Shown in pieces: positions 42,594 to 51,556 of a stretch of 64,000 nt of DNA. The stretch comes from Cuneatibacter sp. NSJ-177 (lineage in GTDB: Bacteria; Bacillota; Clostridia; Lachnospirales; Lachnospiraceae): positions 1 through 64,000 of the forward strand of contig NZ_JALIFO010000016.1 of the NCBI RefSeq assembly GCF_022867805.1, in the 5' to 3' direction. How positions within the stretch are numbered: the first letter of the stretch is position 1; every line of letters begins with the position of its first letter. The notes under the pieces are model-generated. The model worked only from the letters and a program-made list of their open reading frames with translations. It was not told where the DNA came from and did not search any database. Made by a program: the position numbers and the translations under genes.

Positions 42594-42618
42594 TTTTATC
42601 TCCTCTCTTTTTTCCTTC

Positions 42619-43185
42619 CTAACGCCACAGGCGTTGTATTTTTCTCGCCACCTTGGGAGGCAGTTCAGAGCCTTTTGCGCTTGGAAATGTCACCGCCCCC
42701 ATGCGCCTCATACCGGAAGTTTTGAAAAATTCGTTCATTGCGCGCAGCGCGCCCTTACTCTGCCCGCAAAGCCAAGAAAAAGGGAATGGGGTGTGACAGG
42801 CCGTTAAAAGCAGATACTCCTGTTTGGAGGAAAGACGTGCGCGTGGAAACGTGGCCGTTTCCTCCATAGCCGTTCCCAGCAGACGGTCAAACATATTTTT
42901 CACAACAGCCGGGACATTGGCCCAATAGGTAGGCGCCGCCAAAACCACACGGTCACAGCTTTTCAGAAGGCCCGCGATTTCCTGAATGTCATCGTCTATG
43001 ACACATTTACCTGTCCGGATGCAGGTCCGGCAGCCTTTACAAAATGCAATCTGTTTTTGGTTGAGGACAAGGATGGAAGTTTCCCATCCGTCCGCTTCGG
43101 CGGATTTCAGCACGCATTGTAACATCGAGGCAGTTGCACCATTTTCATGGGAGCTTCCCAGTATGGCAAGCAGCTTTTTCTTCAT
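42619..43185 (-). CDS. Flavodoxin-like NAD(P)H-dependent FMN reductase
   Basis: This is a 188-residue protein: LAILGSSHENGATASML is the FMN phosphate loop, CKGCRTCIRTGKC is the Cys-rich stretch common in clostridial relatives, and APTYWANVPAVVKNMFDRL follows. It may reduce quinones or other electrophiles. It starts three bases from the stop of the TetR gene, so the regulator probably controls it. Confidence 0.85.
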   Translation of the reverse strand: MKKKLLAILGSSHENGATASMLQCVLKSAEADGWETSILVLNQKQIAFCKGCRTCIRTGKCVIDDDIQEIAGLLKSCDRVVLAAPTYWANVPAVVKNMFDRLLGTAMEETATFPRARLSSKQEYLLLTACHTPFPFSWLCGQSKGALRAMNEFFKTSGMRRMGAVTFPSAKGSELPPKVARKIQRLWR

Positions 43186-43187
43186 TC

Positions 43188-43823
43188 CTACTCCTCCTCT
43201 GCGATTAGCTTATAAAACAGATCAACCCCATACCGGGTAAATTGCTGCTTTGAGAGGTTCATTGCTTTTTTCAGATAGATTCGCTTATTTTCGGCCATTT
43301 GGATTACGCCTGCCAGCGCAGCCCAGAACAGGAAGGCGGTTTGTTCGACCGGGATATCCGGCTTAAAATCTCCATTACAGATACCAGTGCGGAGAAATGT
43401 TCCGATCTCTGCATTGATCTGTTCCCCTACTTCATAAATCTCTTTCTCAACCGGCAAATAGTCCTCCCTTTCAAAGTCTACATTGATTTCCCCCAATGCC
43501 AAATGAAAATAAAGCGGATACTGCTCCTGATAGTTGATCAAGGCCAGACAGATCCGGTTGTATTTTTCCTTCGATGATCCGGAACCAGCCACCGCTTCCT
43601 GAAGAAAAGAGAGGAGGGTCTTCATGCTTTTCAGCACAAGAAATCCTATGATATCCTCCTTATTGGCAAAGTAAACGTACAGCGTAGCCTTGCTGTAACC
43701 CGCCGCATCTGCAATATGGTTCATCGATGTCGATTCTATCCCGTGGCAAAAAAAGAGACGCTCCGCTGCCGATGCGATCTTTTCCCGGTGAACCTGTCCC
43801 GGCTCTTTGATTCTCCGCCCCAT
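43188..43823 (-). CDS. TetR/AcrR family repressor
   Basis: ATG 43823, with GAGGAGGCTTT before it, gives 211 residues. The N-terminal helix-turn-helix is clear (REKIASAAERLFFCHGIEST, then IADAAGYSKATLYVYFANKE). The C-terminal ligand domain is typical in length. A 21-base near-palindrome immediately upstream is a likely operator, so it should repress itself and the flavoprotein gene. Confidence 0.92.
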   Translation of the reverse strand: MGRRIKEPGQVHREKIASAAERLFFCHGIESTSMNHIADAAGYSKATLYVYFANKEDIIGFLVLKSMKTLLSFLQEAVAGSGSSKEKYNRICLALINYQEQYPLYFHLALGEINVDFEREDYLPVEKEIYEVGEQINAEIGTFLRTGICNGDFKPDIPVEQTAFLFWAALAGVIQMAENKRIYLKKAMNLSKQQFTRYGVDLFYKLIAEEE

Positions 43824-43839
43824 AAAGCCTCCTCGCAAT

Positions 43840-43860
43840 AATTAAACCGTCGGTTCAATT
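43840..43860. promoter_or_regulatory. TetR-type operator palindrome
   Basis: A 21-base sequence centred on AACCGTCGGTT is symmetric except for one pair (43844/43856). It lies 17 bases upstream of the TetR start, as expected for an autoregulatory site. Confidence 0.65.
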
Positions 43861-43981
43861 ACTGGAATTATATCATACATCCTCTGATAATGCAAGCTCA
43901 AACCGGCAGCAAGATTCCAAAAGAACCGGACAGCGGGCCAATCTGCCAAACCGATACATTATCTTTTTTACTTCACAAATC

Positions 43982-44024
43982 AAAAACCCGGAAGAAAAGC
44001 AACATACTTTTCCACCGGGTTTTT
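43982..44024. terminator. Bidirectional terminator
   Basis: AAAACCCGG and CCGGGTTTT, with an inner GAAAAG/CTTTTC stem, form a long hairpin with A and T runs on both sides. It is the only feature seen in the gap 43861-44102. Confidence 0.7.
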
Positions 44025-44102
44025 GCGCATTCTCCAGCAGCTTCTATTCTGTGATCTGTTCTAAGCCGCCGTCATTTGGAAAACGCCCTTTTGTAAAGTG
44101 AT

Positions 44103-44405
44103 TTAGAAATCGAACTCGTTGCGGCTGCGGTTCTGCTCGTTGCGGTTGGAGCTTCTGTTCTCGCTGTTCTGAGAACGGTTTTGGCTGCGATTCTGCTCGT
44201 TACGGTTGGAGCTACGGTTCTCGCTGTTCTGAGAACGGTTTTCGCTGCGGTTCTGCTCATTGCGGTTGTCGCAGTTCTGAGAACGGTTCTGCTCATTGCG
44301 GTTAGAGCTTCTGTTTTCGCTGCGGTTGTCACAGTTCTGAGAACGATTCTGCTCGTTGCGGTTCTGGCTTCTATTCTCGGATTTGTTTCTCTCTCTGTTA
44401 TCCAT
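44103..44405 (-). CDS. Asn/Arg-rich tandem-repeat protein
   Basis: The 100-residue protein starts after a perfect AGGAGGTAGAAAA site. It consists almost entirely of Asn, Arg, Ser, Gln and Glu in repeats such as NRNEQNRSQN and NSENRSS, ending RNEFDF. The DNA shows the corresponding tandem units of about 30-60 bases. A reading in another frame is Thr/Ala-rich and has no ribosome site. Such hydrophilic, disordered small proteins occur in Lachnospiraceae; a spore or nucleic-acid-binding role is possible but unproven. Confidence 0.7.
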   Translation of the reverse strand: MDNRERNKSENRSQNRNEQNRSQNCDNRSENRSSNRNEQNRSQNCDNRNEQNRSENRSQNSENRSSNRNEQNRSQNRSQNSENRSSNRNEQNRSRNEFDF

Positions 44406-44481
44406 TTTTCTACCTCCTGATATCCTTTATTGGGTTACGCTTTTATTATCCCAAGCGGAGGTAAAATTATTCACAGACGAT

Positions 44482-44934
44482 TTATCTGCGGCTCAAAAAG
44501 AATCGAATTCCAAGGTAAATCAAAACAGCGGCCCAAAAGACCGGCGACAGCAGAATCCGGACGACCAAAGAAATCATTCCTGAGACTAAAATCACAATCA
44601 GAACAACAATCAATACCAAAATCAAGATCAATTTCCAGGAACTGACAGAAAAACTTTTTTTTGGCGCCCAAGAATCACCTGTATCTTGCCGGTAAGGGTT
44701 CTGCTCATAGGAATTTTCCTGCTGGCCCTCTCCCGCCTCCGCTGCATTGATGATGGTCCTCGCAATCAGACGCGGATCTCCCAGGCCGTCCAGAACTTCT
44801 GCCTCTGAACGCCCCTTTGCCATCTCCTCCGAAATATAATCCCGGTAGTAGCGCAGATTCGAGGAGATTGTACCGGCAGGCACCTGGCCTTGCAGGCTGG
44901 CCCCTAAAGTATCGATGAATTCTTCTCTTGTCAT
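44482..44934 (-). CDS. HAAS/DUF1700-type membrane protein
   Basis: The 150-residue protein begins MTREEFIDTLGASLQG, a HAAS-type helical domain with YYRDYISEEMAKGRSE, then IARTIINA. The C-terminal third is two membrane segments (LILILVLIVVLIVILVSGMI and a second with VFWAAVLIYLGIRFF). The family often pairs with PadR regulators, but none is present here. It follows dtd by four bases. Confidence 0.8.
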   Translation of the reverse strand: MTREEFIDTLGASLQGQVPAGTISSNLRYYRDYISEEMAKGRSEAEVLDGLGDPRLIARTIINAAEAGEGQQENSYEQNPYRQDTGDSWAPKKSFSVSSWKLILILVLIVVLIVILVSGMISLVVRILLSPVFWAAVLIYLGIRFFLSRR

Positions 44935-44937
44935 AAA

Positions 44938-45372
44938 TCACTCCAATAGAATGGTAAACGGTCCATCGTTGACGAGATCCACTTCCATATGAGCTCCAAA
45001 TGCGCCGGTTTCCACCTTGGGGATATAGCTCCGGCAAACTTCCACAAAATACTCATATAGCGCCTCCGCCATCTCCGGTTTAGCCGCATGGACAAAGCTC
45101 GGCCGGTTTCCTTTCCGGCAATCGGCATACAGGGTAAATTGGGAAATAACAAGGAGCTCGCCTCCCACATCTTTCAGGGATAAGTTCGTCTTTCCTTCCT
45201 GGTCGGCAAAAATCCTGAGCCCCGCCAGCTTTTTGACAATGCGGTCCACATCCTCGCGGGTATCCTCCTCCCCGATCCCAAGCAGTACCAAAAAACCACC
45301 CTCGATCGAGCCGATCACCGCGTTTTCCACGCGAACTGCGGCATGGCTGACCCGCTGTACAACTGCCCTCAT
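44938..45372 (-). CDS. dtd: D-aminoacyl-tRNA deacylase
   Basis: The 144-residue protein has the two active-site motifs SQFTLYAD and NDGPFTI (NxGP-type) of DTD, plus the N-terminus [13 protein letters not shown]. It removes D-amino acids and glycine mischarged on tRNA. Length is normal. It lies 10 bases downstream of leuA in the same operon. Confidence 0.95.
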   Translation of the reverse strand: MRAVVQRVSHAAVRVENAVIGSIEGGFLVLLGIGEEDTREDVDRIVKKLAGLRIFADQEGKTNLSLKDVGGELLVISQFTLYADCRKGNRPSFVHAAKPEMAEALYEYFVEVCRSYIPKVETGAFGAHMEVDLVNDGPFTILLE

Positions 45373-45381
45373 AATTCCTCC

Positions 45382-47034
45382 TTAGCCAAACAGCCGGTTC
45401 AGGGCGCTGAAAATTCCTCGGATCGACGCTCTGGTAATATTGGAGCTGATACCAACGCCATACGTGGTCCGTCCGGTGTCCAGATCCACCATATGAATAT
45501 AGGCGGCCGCCTTGGACTTGGAGCCCTGCGTCAGGGCATGCTCGTCGTAATCCAAAACTTTTGCGCTCAGGTTCACCTGGGACAAGATTGCAGCCTTTAC
45601 CGCGTCGATCGGGCCGTTACCGATACATTCCGCATCAAAAAGCTGGCCTACGTATTTAAAGATTACCCGCGCTCTGGTATCCTGATCCACATCCGATACT
45701 TCATAGCGCACCAGCTCGAAAGGCTCGGTCAGACCCAAGTATTCTTTTTCAAAATGCTGATAGATCTGCTCTGGGGTAACTTCTCCCTGTTTTTCAGCCA
45801 AAACCTGAATGACATCGGCAAACTCCCGGTGCATTCCCTTGGGCATCTTAAAGCCAAAGCAGGTCTCCATCACATAGGCTACGCCGCCCTTGCCGGACTG
45901 GCTGTTGATCCGGACGATCGGTTCGTAGACACGGCCCACATCTGTGGGATCGATGGGCAGGTAGGGGACTTCCCAGTACGGGTTCTGACGCTCAGCCATC
46001 GCTCTGGTCCCTTTATTGATAGCATCCTGATGAGACCCAGAAAATGCCGTAAACACCAGCTTGCCGGCATAGGGATGGCGCTCATGAACTTTCATCTTGC
46101 TGCAGCGCTCATATACATCAATGATTTCCTTGATATCTTCCAGATCCAGTTCCGGATTGATGCCCTGAGAGAACAAATTGTAGGCAACCGTCAGGATATC
46201 CACATTTCCCGTCCGCTCGCCGTTTCCAAACAGCGTGCCCTCCACACGGTCCGCTCCGGCCAGAAGAGCCAGCTCCGTGGCCGCAACACCGGTTCCTCTG
46301 TCATTATGAGGATGCACGCTTAATATAATTTTATCCCTGTCCTGCAAATGAGTGCTCATCCACTCAATCTGATCGGCATACACGTTCGGAGTGTTCATCT
46401 CCACTGTGGCCGGCAGGTTCAGGATAATCTTATTCCGCTCCGTGGGCTGCCATGCTTCCTGTACCGCCGTACAGACTTCCAGGGCATACGGTAGCTCCGT
46501 GCCGGTAAAGCTTTCCGGGGAATACTCCAGAATGATCTCTCCGGGGAAATCTTTCGCTCGCTCTTTAACCATCCTAGTGCCGTCCACAGCGATCTGCTTG
46601 ATCTCTTCTTTGGATTTTTCAAACACCACATCCCGCTGCAAGGTGGAGGTGGAATTGTAAATATGTACAATGGCGCGTGGTACGCCGCGAAGCGCTTCAA
46701 AGGTGCGCTCGATCAAATGCTCCCGGCACTGGCAGAGCACCTGGACGGTCACGTCGTCCGGAATCATCTTCCGGTCCACCAACTGGCGCAGAAAATCGTA
46801 TTCCAGCTGAGACGAAGACGGAAATCCCACTTCAATTTCCTTAAAGCCCAGCTTCACCAGAAGCCGGAACATCTCCACTTTCTCCGAAACCACCATAGGC
46901 TCGATCAGAGCCTGGTTTCCATCCCTCAGGTCCACGCTGCACCATACCGGCGCTTTCTCAATCTCTTTGTTCGGCCACTTCCGTTCCGGATAAGTTACAA
47001 CCGGGACTCTCCGATATCTCTGATAATTCAACAT
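45382..47034 (-). CDS. leuA: 2-isopropylmalate synthase
   Basis: The 550-residue protein has a DRE-TIM barrel (DLRDGNQALIEPM, then EVGFPSSSQLEYDF, HPHNDRGTGVAATELALLAG) and a C-terminal leucine-sensing domain (SKSKAAAYIHMVDLD). It makes 2-isopropylmalate from acetyl-CoA and 2-oxoisovalerate, the first step of leucine synthesis. It belongs to the longer LeuA type. The ATG follows GAGGAGAGATT and overlaps the HPr gene by seven bases; no leuBCD follows. Confidence 0.95.
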   Translation of the reverse strand: MLNYQRYRRVPVVTYPERKWPNKEIEKAPVWCSVDLRDGNQALIEPMVVSEKVEMFRLLVKLGFKEIEVGFPSSSQLEYDFLRQLVDRKMIPDDVTVQVLCQCREHLIERTFEALRGVPRAIVHIYNSTSTLQRDVVFEKSKEEIKQIAVDGTRMVKERAKDFPGEIILEYSPESFTGTELPYALEVCTAVQEAWQPTERNKIILNLPATVEMNTPNVYADQIEWMSTHLQDRDKIILSVHPHNDRGTGVAATELALLAGADRVEGTLFGNGERTGNVDILTVAYNLFSQGINPELDLEDIKEIIDVYERCSKMKVHERHPYAGKLVFTAFSGSHQDAINKGTRAMAERQNPYWEVPYLPIDPTDVGRVYEPIVRINSQSGKGGVAYVMETCFGFKMPKGMHREFADVIQVLAEKQGEVTPEQIYQHFEKEYLGLTEPFELVRYEVSDVDQDTRARVIFKYVGQLFDAECIGNGPIDAVKAAILSQVNLSAKVLDYDEHALTQGSKSKAAAYIHMVDLDTGRTTYGVGISSNITRASIRGIFSALNRLFG

Positions 47035-47303
47035 AATCTCTCCTCTTCCAACCGATGATTAATTAAATCCGTCAATTCTTCCAAGGCCTGCTGTTCATCC
47101 GGTCCATCGCAGACCAATTCAATCTCTTCTCCCGACTTGACGCAGGCTCCCAGCACGCTGAGCACGCTCTTCGCGTTTGCCCTTGAGCGCTCCGTCACCA
47201 GTTCGATTTTACACTGGTATTGGGTGGCCTGCTTACACAAGGTGCCTGCAGGCCTGAGATGAAGGCCCATGGACGCCATCACTTTTACTTTTCCTGATAC
47301 CAT
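47028..47303 (-). CDS. HPr-family phosphocarrier protein
   Basis: ATG 47303 behind GGAGAAGAT gives 91 residues. The phosphorylation site appears as SMGLHLRPAG (usual form GLHARPA), and the regulatory Ser region as AKSVLSVLGA. So both His15 and Ser46 equivalents are present and the protein is not a Crh. It may be a second HPr for a special PTS or a regulatory one, since no PTS gene is near. It is coupled to leuA. Confidence 0.85.
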   Translation of the reverse strand: MVSGKVKVMASMGLHLRPAGTLCKQATQYQCKIELVTERSRANAKSVLSVLGACVKSGEEIELVCDGPDEQQALEELTDLINHRLEEERLC

Positions 47304-47349
47304 ATCTTCTCCGCCGCGGCGGTTCCCCGCCGCATGCGTCCTCCCTATT

Positions 47350-48678
47350 CTACTGGGGCTCATTCCCCCCATCATTCTCCGGTTCTGAACTGCTTTCCGA
47401 TGTTTCCCCGCTGACCGGTTCCGTGGCTGGCTCCACCAAACGGACCGTCACGGTCGGCTTCTCCACCAGTTCGAAGGCATCCGGCAGGCCGACATCCACC
47501 TGCACCGGATGGATCCCAGCTTCCACGCCGTCCAGGTCCACATGTCCTGTCAGGCCTTCCGCTTCCAGCTTCTTCAAGTCCTCCTCCAAGCCTCTTACCT
47601 TAACGGTAACTTCCTGCCCGACAAACTCTACGGTCAGACCGGCCCCAACGTTTTCAAGCTGTAGATCGGAAACATTGATCTGGAATTCACGCTCCTGCAG
47701 CGGCTCCACCTTCAGCGTAATGGTAATCTCATCTTTTTCCCCGTCCACCAAGGATACGCCTTCCGGCAGGTAATCCTTTATGAATACCGTTTTCGTCACA
47801 TCACCCCTGGCCCCTGCCACATCGGCGATATCCGCCGGGATTTCAATCGTCACCTTGCCAAGGACCGATTTCAGTCCTGAAATCGCCGCCTTCTCCGGAT
47901 TCACCTCATAGCCGGTGTACCGGTAACCGGACGCCACCTGATCGATTCCGCCGACCGAGACATTGATCGGTACGGATTTAATGTTCAGGATTTCCACCTT
48001 GGCATCCGCCTCTTCCGAGCTGATATGGAAATCTTCCTCCGCCAGATCACCAGTCGCCATCACATCGCCGTAGGCATCCAACAACTGGATGCTTGACCGG
48101 CTGTTGACCTCCTCTGAGATGCCGGATACATCCACATTCACCACGGCTTTTCGAATCTTATTGGCAAAGCTTGCCGGCGCCGTGATCGTAATCTCATTGG
48201 GTGACACGCTTGTCTCCCCGACCATATAGCCTTCCGCCGGTTCTCCGTTGGTCTGCACCGTCACCTTCTGCGTAACGGTTTTCAGCTCTTCCGCCTGAAT
48301 CTCCAAGCTTTGAGTCATCTGGATATAATCAGTGCTGGACACTTTCCCGCTGGGGCAGGTTACCTTAACCGGCACCTGGCCTTCCTGATAGATATCGCTG
48401 AAATCCGCCACCGCCTTGAAGTCCGAAGCGCTTAGCCGGGAAGTCACCGACCGCCTCTGAGTCACCCGGACCGACATTTTTAGAGATCCTATCACTGTAT
48501 AAGTCTTTCCCTGCTCCCGAAACAAATCGTCATTTGCTATTTCAATCGAAATATTGGGAATGGTCACCGTCTGGACCGGATCGTCCACATTGACCACTAC
48601 CACCCAGATGATCGCAGCAAGAAGAACGGAAATCAGCTTGATCTGCCAGTTATTCGTGATCCATTTCTTTATTTTCAT
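47350..48678 (-). CDS. cdaR: YbbR-domain protein, CdaA regulator
   Basis: The 442-residue protein has an N-terminal membrane anchor (IKLISVLLAAIIWVVVVNV) and several YbbR repeats outside (for example NGEPAEGYMVGETSVSPNEI). The tail is Glu/Ser-rich and probably disordered. In Firmicutes CdaR binds CdaA and modulates c-di-AMP synthesis. Its start overlaps the cdaA end by 29 bases. Confidence 0.92.
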   Translation of the reverse strand: MKIKKWITNNWQIKLISVLLAAIIWVVVVNVDDPVQTVTIPNISIEIANDDLFREQGKTYTVIGSLKMSVRVTQRRSVTSRLSASDFKAVADFSDIYQEGQVPVKVTCPSGKVSSTDYIQMTQSLEIQAEELKTVTQKVTVQTNGEPAEGYMVGETSVSPNEITITAPASFANKIRKAVVNVDVSGISEEVNSRSSIQLLDAYGDVMATGDLAEEDFHISSEEADAKVEILNIKSVPINVSVGGIDQVASGYRYTGYEVNPEKAAISGLKSVLGKVTIEIPADIADVAGARGDVTKTVFIKDYLPEGVSLVDGEKDEITITLKVEPLQEREFQINVSDLQLENVGAGLTVEFVGQEVTVKVRGLEEDLKKLEAEGLTGHVDLDGVEAGIHPVQVDVGLPDAFELVEKPTVTVRLVEPATEPVSGETSESSSEPENDGGNEPQ

Positions 48679-49525
48679 TCTGCCGGCGTCCTTTCTTCAA
48701 GATCCATCCGCGTTTCGAACCCGCCGCCTTTTTCTCCCGAATTGCATCCAGCGCCTCCATCAGCTGTTCCGGCGTCAAGTGGAGCTTGAGGTCGCCTCCG
48801 ACCGCCAGAGATACATTCCCGCTCTCCTCCGATACAACAATCGTGACGCTGTCCGTATTCTCGCTGACTCCCAGAGCCGCCCGATGCCTGGTTCCCAGGT
48901 CCTTGCTGATGGACGAATTGCTGGAAAGCGGCAGATAGCAGGTGGCGGAAACCACCCGGTTTCCTTTGATGATCACCGCGCCGTCATGGAGCGGTGTATT
49001 GTGTTCAAAAATATTGATCAAAAGCTGACTGGTGACCACGGCGTCGACCTCGATCCCGGTCTTCTCATATTCCGTCAGAGGGATTGCACGGGCGATCACC
49101 ATCAAAGCCCCCGTCCGGGCCTTTCCCAGGGCAAAAGAAGCCTTCACCAGTTCCTCCACCGTCTTTTCGTCAAATCCCCGGCTCTCGTCCTCCACAGGGG
49201 AGAAGAAGTTAATCAGCACATTATTTTTTCCCAGCTGTTCCAGGGCGCGCCGCAGTTCCTGCTGGAACACGACCACCACGGCCAGTACAATCACGCTCAG
49301 GGATTTCTGTGCAATGTAGAGAATTGTATTGAGCTGAAGAAATGCGGCCACGCCGAAAAAACCCAAAATCACAATGACGCCCCGCAGCAAAAACCAGGTT
49401 CTGGTATTTTTCACCCAGACCAGCAAATGATACAGTACGAATGCAATGATGAGTATCTCTAAAATATCGGTCGGTCCAACTGTCAGCCACTGAAGCTTGT
49501 TCAGAAAGCCTGTAATTCTCGCCAT
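48650..49525 (-). CDS. cdaA: Diadenylate cyclase
   Basis: ATG 49525 (MARITGFL) gives 291 residues. Three N-terminal membrane helices are followed by the DAC domain, with the catalytic LHDGAVII and GTRHRAALG motifs. It makes c-di-AMP from two ATP, controlling turgor, potassium and wall homeostasis. It is followed directly by cdaR; glmM, often third, is not here. Confidence 0.95.
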   Translation of the reverse strand: MARITGFLNKLQWLTVGPTDILEILIIAFVLYHLLVWVKNTRTWFLLRGVIVILGFFGVAAFLQLNTILYIAQKSLSVIVLAVVVVFQQELRRALEQLGKNNVLINFFSPVEDESRGFDEKTVEELVKASFALGKARTGALMVIARAIPLTEYEKTGIEVDAVVTSQLLINIFEHNTPLHDGAVIIKGNRVVSATCYLPLSSNSSISKDLGTRHRAALGVSENTDSVTIVVSEESGNVSLAVGGDLKLHLTPEQLMEALDAIREKKAAGSKRGWILKKGRRQNENKEMDHE

Positions 49526-49552
49526 TTTTCGTCTCCCAAGCCACACAAAAGC

Positions 49553-50554
49553 TTATTCTTCTTCTTTTTCCATGGAATCCAGCATTTCCAAAGCCTCCTG
49601 GATCTCCTGATTGGAATCATCCTCCACTCTCGGATTAATTTCCTGCACTTTGACATCCGGCCGCGTCACCGTGATCTTCGGGATGGCCTTCACATAATAG
49701 ACGTACTCGTCGTCCTCATATTGAATATATTCCGTCCGGCTGTAATCTACGGTCACAACCCAAAATAAAACCAAAAAAGCGAAAATAATGGATACCAGAC
49801 TGCCTACGAATACATTCACATAGGGGATGCTGACATTCAGCATAAAGCCCCCGGCCAAAAAGATCAAAATATTGGCGATCCCGCCCACAGCAAGGGCGAT
49901 ATAAGGCGCATAGTCCGCTGACAGCTTCCGGATTCCGTAGACGAGCAGTGTCATAATACAGAAGGCCGCCGCTGTCAAAAACATCAAGGAATTATCTTTC
50001 AGGGCAGTCATCACCTGCGTAAAACGCTGCAGGGAATCTGCGCTGACCGTAGAATCTGCCAGGAAACCGGCATTTTTCTGAATACAAGTCAAGAAATAAT
50101 AAGCAAATACACCGAATCCCGCCGGAATGAATGAGGTCGCCCCACCGATCAGGCCGAGGATCAGCGGTACCACATACGGGATTTTCAGTACAAAGGCCAC
50201 CGGGATCAGCGCAATGACCAGGCTGTAGCCCGGCAGAAACAGATAGTGCACCATCGCGGCCAAGAACAAAAATGCACACGCCAGCACCGTGGCCTCCCAG
50301 GAGAGCGCAGACAAATGCCCCAGAAGAAACGCCGCCGACGCAAAGGTCATGGCCCCCCAGGGCAGAAGACAACAGATCAGCGGCACCAGCACGACGATCA
50401 TCCATTTCGTCAGGAACTCCCGATAGCCGATCATGCTGTTCATTACCAAAAGGATCGACAGCATCGTTACAAATTTCAGGACCGGCAGGATATAAAGATC
50501 AAACCGTCCGTAAAACTCTTTCAGGCGCTGCCTGATTACTAAAACTTTATCCAT
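49553..50554 (-). CDS. Polytopic membrane protein of unknown function
   Basis: The 333-residue protein has about eight hydrophobic segments (for example ILLVMNSMIGY, LIGGATSFIPAGFGVFAYYF and LVSIIFAFLVLFWVVTV) and a charged cytoplasmic tail (EYIQYEDDEYVYYVKAIP, then NQEIQEALEMLDSMEKEEE). It is encoded between a small membrane protein and cdaA with short gaps, so a link to the envelope or to c-di-AMP signalling is inferred. No named family was recognised. Confidence 0.7.
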   Translation of the reverse strand: MDKVLVIRQRLKEFYGRFDLYILPVLKFVTMLSILLVMNSMIGYREFLTKWMIVVLVPLICCLLPWGAMTFASAAFLLGHLSALSWEATVLACAFLFLAAMVHYLFLPGYSLVIALIPVAFVLKIPYVVPLILGLIGGATSFIPAGFGVFAYYFLTCIQKNAGFLADSTVSADSLQRFTQVMTALKDNSLMFLTAAAFCIMTLLVYGIRKLSADYAPYIALAVGGIANILIFLAGGFMLNVSIPYVNVFVGSLVSIIFAFLVLFWVVTVDYSRTEYIQYEDDEYVYYVKAIPKITVTRPDVKVQEINPRVEDDSNQEIQEALEMLDSMEKEEE

Positions 50555-50557
50555 CGC

Positions 50558-50965
50558 TTATTCCTTTCGCTCCTTCTCCTCTTTCCGGTACATCCGATAC
50601 AGCTTTTTCAGATTGGACTGATAAGCCTTCACGTTTTCCCGCGCCTTCCAATACCGTGAGGTGTACACCAGCACACTCAAAAACACGGTCAAAAGGAGCA
50701 GCATTAAATACAAGATCAGAAAACTCTTCGCCAGGGCAAACAGCGCCGGAATCGAGTAATCCATCATCAAGGTATCGAGACGCCCCAGCGCCCAAAGTGC
50801 CAGCACCAGGGCATAAGAGAATGTCACTCCAATGACCGCCTTGATCGTCTGGAAGCTGACATAATCATCTCCATAAAAACAAACGGCCAGGAAGGTATCT
50901 CTCTTTTCCCTTTTCTGGGTCAGCGCTGTTTCCGTCATCAATTTGACTTTTTCTTCGTTTACCAT
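50558..50965 (-). CDS. Small membrane protein, first gene of the cdaA operon
   Basis: This is a 135-residue protein with two membrane segments (about 45-65, VIGVTFSYALVLALWALG, and 78-100, SFLILYLMLLLLTVFLSVLV) and a basic C-terminal helix (YRMYRKEEKERKE). It starts the leftward gene chain that includes cdaA, cdaR and leuA, with three bases to the next gene. The function is unknown; an interaction with the next membrane protein is plausible. Confidence 0.7.
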   Translation of the reverse strand: MVNEEKVKLMTETALTQKREKRDTFLAVCFYGDDYVSFQTIKAVIGVTFSYALVLALWALGRLDTLMMDYSIPALFALAKSFLILYLMLLLLTVFLSVLVYTSRYWKARENVKAYQSNLKKLYRMYRKEEKERKE

Positions 50966-51556
50966 TTTCGGGCTCCTATGAAATCATTCCTTTCGCTTTG
51001 CTACATGAAACATAGCTCCGCTGCTTTTGGTCTTTTGCTGATCGCCTTTCTACTCCCATCCGCCGCATTTTCCTCTCTGCCGGCGGACGGTCCGCCGCGC
51101 ATACAGGAAACAAAGCGCTCCCCTGCGGCCTTGGTCTTATTTCACTTCACCGATGAGGCGCCGGGCAGAGTTTTTGGGAAAATAGCACTAGTCTATTTTA
51201 GTATATCACAGCCACGGAAAATTTTCGAGACAAACTTCTATGAATATTTCGATAATTTCCTTAAGATTTGATGATGTTGCACCAACAGGGGCAGAGCGCA
51301 GCAGGACAACAAAGGCACTCCTCCCATTCCTGGTTCGGAGTGCCTCATTTTTCTTTGGTCGTCTGACAATCCGGAGATCGGAACTGCCAAGCTGTGGTAT
51401 TGATCGATTCAAACTTACAGTCTTCCACTCATAGTCACAGCCGGCGGCCGGAAACTTTTCCACATGAAATCTGTTTTAGTATAACATACGCATGGGAAAG
51501 ATGCAAGGTATGGTTTTTGCGTCTGCCACGTCTCCTCCGGCCGGTTGACAGTACGG
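50966..51556. other. Intergenic region with hairpin and candidate promoter
   Basis: No supported gene lies in these 591 bases. An extended -10 sequence TGATATACT on the minus strand (51200-51208) could start the cdaA operon. GGCACTCC (51314-51321) and GGAGTGCC (51337-51344) form a perfect stem followed on the + strand by TCATTTTTCTTT. The segment around 51209-51480 has the look of a recurring intergenic element of this bacterial group. That last point is memory-based and unverified. Confidence 0.4.

Noticed and set aside
44072-44332. Thr/Ala-rich reading frame on the minus strand across the Asn/Arg repeat gene
   Set aside because: It is a by-product of the tandem repeats in another frame and has no ribosome site. 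The Asn/Arg frame has a perfect one.
44230-44400. CRISPR array
   Set aside because: The repeated units are contiguous, have no spacers of constant length and are part of a coding frame.
50978-51271. 97-codon + strand frame with a signal-peptide-like start
   Set aside because: No ribosome site, no conserved pattern, and it lies over the promoter region of the cdaA operon.
51206-51463. 85-codon minus strand frame
   Set aside because: Lies in an intergenic element with a strong hairpin, with no ribosome site. More likely part of a repeated non-coding sequence.
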